A stretch of 7,771 bases of DNA, taken from NCBI GenBank assembly GCA_030643455.1, contig DAOWLV010000137.1:1-7771 (forward strand). Direction: 5' to 3'. Shown here piece after piece: positions 6,206-7,771 of the stretch (the stretch's first letter is position 1; every line of letters starts with the position of its first letter). Under the pieces are notes generated by a model that was given only the letters and a program-made list of their open reading frames with translations, did not search any database and had not been told where the DNA came from. Source of the DNA: Candidatus Krumholzibacteriia bacterium (lineage in GTDB: Bacteria; Krumholzibacteriota; Krumholzibacteriia; LZORAL124-64-63). The position numbers and the translations under genes are program-made.

Positions 6206-6235
6206 AAATTAGCATGGCCGAAGTTCGGGGTGCAA
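6206..6235 (-). promoter_or_regulatory. dnaA promoter candidate P1 (distal)
   Basis: The minus strand has TTGCAC (6235-6230), an 18-base spacer and TAATTT (6211-6206), with TGC just before the -10 as in an extended -10. Transcription would start near 6199 and cross the DnaA box pair at 6131-6170, so bound DnaA could block elongation. A perfect 11-bp palindrome, CCGAAGTTCGG (6218-6228), sits between the hexamers. Confidence 0.4.
6218..6228. promoter_or_regulatory. Palindromic operator candidate in the dnaA promoter spacer
   Basis: CCGAAGTTCGG is symmetric around the central G, with five-base perfect arms. Its position between the -35 and -10 elements of P1 is typical for a repressor operator. 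I do not recognise the cognate regulator. Confidence 0.35.
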
Positions 6236-6240
6236 GGGAT

Positions 6241-6300
6241 TTTTGCTGAATATTTAAACTTTTCCCTAACGTTATATTTTATTGGACCCTAGGTTTTTCA
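6241..6300. other. AT-rich block upstream of dnaA
   Basis: Seventeen of 60 bases are G or C (28%) in otherwise GC-rich surroundings. The block includes AATATTTAAA and TTATATTTTATT. It lies between the DnaA box pair and the rpmH-proximal box, so it could be an alternative unwinding site or an UP-element-like promoter region. No trinucleotide DnaA-trio pattern next to a GC-rich spacer was found here. Confidence 0.5.
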
Positions 6301-6379
6301 ATGGTTTTTGGGGAGGTTTCCGGGCCGGGAACAGATTGGCCGAAAAGTCTCCGCCACTCGCACTCCGGTGTCTTGACTG

Positions 6380-6388
6380 TGTGGATAA
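6380..6388 (-). promoter_or_regulatory. Perfect DnaA box near the rpmH promoter
   Basis: TGTGGATAA is the exact reverse complement of TTATCCACA. It ends 13 bases before the rpmH -35 hexamer. It shares the 12-mer TGTGTGGATAAC with the right arm of the inverted repeat (6155-6166 and 6378-6389). Confidence 0.8.
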
Positions 6389-6401
6389 CCCGCTGTTTTC
6401 C

Positions 6402-6430
6402 TTGACACTGGCCCGGGAGATTATTAACCT
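6402..6430 (+). promoter_or_regulatory. rpmH-rnpA promoter candidate
   Basis: A perfect TTGACA -35 (6402-6407) is followed after 17 bases by TAACCT (6425-6430), which keeps the most conserved T1, A2 and T6 of a -10. The inferred start near 6437 gives a leader of about 28 bases to the rpmH GTG. A DnaA box lies just upstream. Confidence 0.55.
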
Positions 6431-6464
6431 TTCGCGCTGATAAAGAAACCCAAAGGAGAGTTCG

Positions 6465-6599
6465 GTGAAACGGACATTTCAGCCCAGTAATTTGAAGCGG
6501 GCCCGCCGGCATGGATTCCGGAAACGGATGTCGACCAAGGCCGGCCGCCTGGTGCTCAAACGCCGCCGGGCCAAGGGGCGCAAGCGTATTTCCGCTTGA
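6465..6599 (+). CDS. rpmH: 50S ribosomal protein L34
   Basis: This is a 44-residue, strongly basic protein of the large ribosomal subunit. It has the family layout: MKRTFQPSNLKRARRHGF at the start, then RMSTKAGRLVLKRRRAKGRKR. Translation starts at GTG 6465, preceded by AGGAG (6454-6458) with a 6-base gap, and ends at TGA 6597-6599. It is the first gene of the rightward cluster and the usual neighbour of rnpA; coupled expression with RNase P protein is common across bacteria. Confidence 0.98.
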   Translation: MKRTFQPSNLKRARRHGFRKRMSTKAGRLVLKRRRAKGRKRISA

Positions 6600-6643
6600 T
6601 CGACCCCTTTAGCAGTGCGAACAGTTAAAGTGTTGTGACTGGT

Positions 6644-7066
6644 ATGGCTGCATGGCGATCGTTGAATAGAAAAAGTGAATTTCACGAGGTCTACGAGCAT
6701 GGTGTCAAAAAAGTCGGGCGCCTCCTTGTAGTTTACCTGTTACCCGCCGATGACATGGCCCGGGCCGTGGTTGCCAGCAGGAAAGTCGGCAACGCGGTGA
6801 AACGGAACAGAGCCAAGCGTTTGTTGCGTGAGGCTTTCCGCGGGGTTTTTTGCGAGGCTTTTTGCGAATCTTTCCGCAATGGGGAAACGAGCCTTTCCGA
6901 GCATGTCATGGGCACTCTAAAGAGGTTGCCGCGGGATTCCGGAAGTGAAACCGGGGATCCCCGCGCGGTAGAGGGACTGTGGGTCGTCCTGATCGCCCGC
7001 CGGAATATTCTGGGGGCTGGTTCCCGTGAAGTCCGGGAAGAACTGGACCACCTGCTCGGTCACTGA
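6644..7066 (+). CDS. rnpA: Ribonuclease P protein component, with a large internal insertion
   Basis: RnpA is the protein cofactor of RNase P, which trims the 5' leader of tRNA precursors. From the ATG at 6644 it has 140 residues. The N-terminal LNRKSEFHEVYEHG and the diagnostic RNR helix ASRKVGNAVKRNRAKRLLREAF (key residues K47 to F65, including R54-N-R56) are clear. The next conserved strand, WVVLIARR (113-120), is followed by the C-terminal helix EVREELDHLL. Between them lie about 45 residues (67-110) where typical RnpA has only a few, so the protein is longer than the usual 110-125. An in-frame GTG at 6635 is an alternative start; neither has a good ribosome site. It follows rpmH by 44 bases. 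Confidence 0.93.
   Translation: MAAWRSLNRKSEFHEVYEHGVKKVGRLLVVYLLPADDMARAVVASRKVGNAVKRNRAKRLLREAFRGVFCEAFCESFRNGETSLSEHVMGTLKRLPRDSGSETGDPRAVEGLWVVLIARRNILGAGSREVREELDHLLGH
6830..6877 (+). repeat. Degenerate 12-bp repeats inside the rnpA insertion
   Basis: GAGGCTTTCCGC (6830-6841), GAGGCTTTTTGC (6854-6865) and GAATCTTTCCGC (6866-6877) are three related 12-mers in one reading frame, the last two adjacent. They encode E-A/S-F-R/C repeats that continue the RNR helix. This looks like local duplication and explains the start of the RnpA insertion. Confidence 0.65.
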
Positions 7067-7189
7067 AAGTGGCCCACTTCCTTGATTGGCATCTTCCAGT
7101 CCTGCCGATCCGCGCTCCAGCCTCGTCAACCGGTGCTTATCGCCCGATCCAAACCACTGTCTCCAGGGCGGAGCACCAGCGGGAATCCT

Positions 7190-7522
7190 ATGTGGCGCGT
7201 GCCATATCTGTTGATCCTGGGCTACCAGCGGTTCATTTCGCCGCTGTTGCCCTCCACTTGCCGGTTTTATCCCTGCTGCTCGGCTTACGGAGCCGAGGCC
7301 TTCAAGGTCCACGGTTTCTTCCGGGGCGGCTGGTTGACACTCCGGCGCGTGGTTCGGTGTCACCCCTGGCATCCGGGGGGAGTCGACCCGGTTCCTTCCC
7401 GAGAACATCCCGAAAACACTGGACAATCGGGACATTCCGGACATTCTGACTGTCAATACGCCGGGGATGATTCATCCCCTGTCACGACATCCCTGACCAT
7501 CGGAGATTCCGCCCATGGATAG
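7190..7522 (+). CDS. yidD: Membrane protein insertion efficiency factor YidD, with C-terminal extension
   Basis: YidD is a small membrane-associated protein that aids YidC-dependent insertion of inner membrane proteins. The conserved core is present: YQRFISP (12-18), STCRFYPCCSAYGAEA (22-37), HG at 41-42, GGWL (46-49) and RCHPWHPGGVDPVP (56-69). The family's PSCS/PTCS motif reads PCCS here. The core ends at 69; residues 70-110 are a hydrophilic Ser/Gly/Asp-rich tail, making it longer than the usual 70-85 residues. The ATG at 7190 places YQRFISP at the expected distance. The frame stays open back to a TTG at 7082, but those 36 residues do not resemble YidD. The stop overlaps the yidC start by 8 bases. 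Confidence 0.92.
   Translation: MWRVPYLLILGYQRFISPLLPSTCRFYPCCSAYGAEAFKVHGFFRGGWLTLRRVVRCHPWHPGGVDPVPSREHPENTGQSGHSGHSDCQYAGDDSSPVTTSLTIGDSAHG
7421..7447 (+). repeat. 9-bp tandem triplication in the yidD tail
   Basis: GGACAATCG, GGACATTCC and GGACATTCT follow one another without gaps, in frame, encoding GQS-GHS-GHS. This indicates recent local expansion in a tolerant part of the protein. Confidence 0.75.
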
Positions 7523-7771
7523 GCGTACACTGCTGGCCTTTGTTCTCATCTTTCTGATTCTGGCCGGCTACCCGTACCTGATGAACAAGTTTTTCCCCCA
7601 ACCCGAGAAGATTTCCGGACAATTTGCCGGCTCCGACCCCGATTCCACCCTCGTGGCCGGCGACGGAACCATCGTGTCCCAAACCCCAGCCGACACCCAA
7701 GACCTCTCCAGTTCCTCGATTTCCGATCCCGGTACAACAGAAACAGCCACCGATTCCGAGGCTGTACCGGA
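7515..7771 (+). CDS. yidC: Membrane protein insertase YidC, N-terminal 85 residues (3' end cut by window edge)
   Basis: YidC inserts and folds inner membrane proteins alone or with SecYEG. The start MDRRTLLAFVLIFLILAGYPYL is typical: an MD-R start and one hydrophobic segment at about residues 6-23. A Ser/Thr/Asp-rich linker then begins (about 38-85), corresponding to the start of the periplasmic region of Gram-negative YidC. The conserved insertase core is beyond the window. The ATG lies 8 bases inside yidD, with GGAG (7502-7505) nine bases upstream, so expression is probably coupled to yidD. The presence of the N-terminal segment and long linker argues for a Gram-negative envelope. Identification rests on this N-terminus and the gene order. 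Confidence 0.92.
   Translation, partial: MDRRTLLAFVLIFLILAGYPYLMNKFFPQPEKISGQFAGSDPDSTLVAGDGTIVSQTPADTQDLSSSSISDPGTTETATDSEAVP

Larger units (their letters stand above)
6008..6464. other. dnaA-rpmH intergenic region, candidate upstream half of oriC and divergent promoters
   Basis: This 457-base gap between divergent genes holds no coding sequence. It contains three perfect DnaA boxes (6136-6144 plus, 6157-6165 minus, 6380-6388 minus), one single-mismatch box (6060-6068), an AT-rich block of about 28% GC at 6241-6300, a C-run next to a box (6047-6053), two candidate dnaA promoters and an rpmH promoter. DnaA box clusters upstream of dnaA are typical of oriC or of the DnaA autoregulation region. 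The gene strand switch here fits fork movement in both directions. Confidence 0.75.

Noticed and set aside
6373..6401. Second rpmH promoter starting at TTGACT (6373-6378)
   Set aside because: At 16-18 bases spacing the -10 would be TTTTCC-like, which is poor; the TTGACA at 6402 fits better.
6917..7456. 179-codon minus-strand frame and the 126-codon plus-strand frame at 7069-7449
   Set aside because: They overlap rnpA and yidD in other frames. The YidD CRFYP...DPVP motifs identify the real frame.
1..7771. Mobile element, CRISPR, toxin-antitoxin or defence system
   Set aside because: All coding space is explained by core replication, translation and membrane-insertion genes. No long terminal repeats, spacer arrays, transposase or integrase motifs are visible.

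Overview
This window is the core replication-origin locus of a bacterial chromosome. The genes point away from a strand switch between positions 6007 and 6465. On the minus strand, reading leftward, are dnaA, dnaN, recF, dciA (DUF721) and gyrB. On the plus strand, reading rightward, are rpmH, rnpA, yidD and yidC. gyrB and yidC are cut by the window edges. The host looks like a Gram-negative-type bacterium with moderately high GC. GyrB carries the RKRPAMYIGD and GVGVSCVNALS variants that I associate with the Bacteroidetes/Chlorobi (FCB) side of the tree, and DnaA carries GNRDHSTV. These suggest an FCB-related or similar lineage, but I cannot name a species.

Left half, minus strand: dnaN, recF, dciA and gyrB form a compact operon. 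One base separates dnaN from recF, recF and dciA overlap at GTGA, and dciA and gyrB overlap at ATGA. A good promoter (TTGATC-N17-TATCAT) and a strong ribosome site precede dnaN. The products are the sliding clamp, the gap-repair loader, the ancestral DnaB-helicase operator and the gyrase ATPase subunit. dnaA lies upstream, separated from dnaN by a 460-base intergenic region.

Two intergenic regions flank dnaA and both look origin-like. The upstream one (6008-6464) has three perfect TTATCCACA boxes, two of them in a perfect 14-bp inverted repeat, plus one single-mismatch box and a 28% GC block. The downstream one (4060-4519) has, in the dnaA-to-dnaN direction, a degenerate DnaA box, a GC-rich spacer, in-phase 3'-GAT-5' trinucleotides and an AT-rich stretch. 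That is the order known for the Bacillus subtilis unwinding region (DnaA box, GC-rich, DnaA-trio, AT-rich). The most interesting hypothesis here is therefore a bipartite oriC with dnaA between its two halves.

Right half, plus strand: rpmH (L34), rnpA (RNase P protein), yidD and yidC make the usual ribosome/tRNA-processing/membrane-insertion cluster. Two lineage-specific oddities stand out. RnpA has a roughly 45-residue insertion containing short tandem repeats. YidD has a roughly 40-residue hydrophilic C-terminal tail containing a 9-bp triplication. I see no mobile elements, CRISPR arrays, tRNA or rRNA genes, and no wholly new gene system; the novelty lies in origin architecture and protein insertions.
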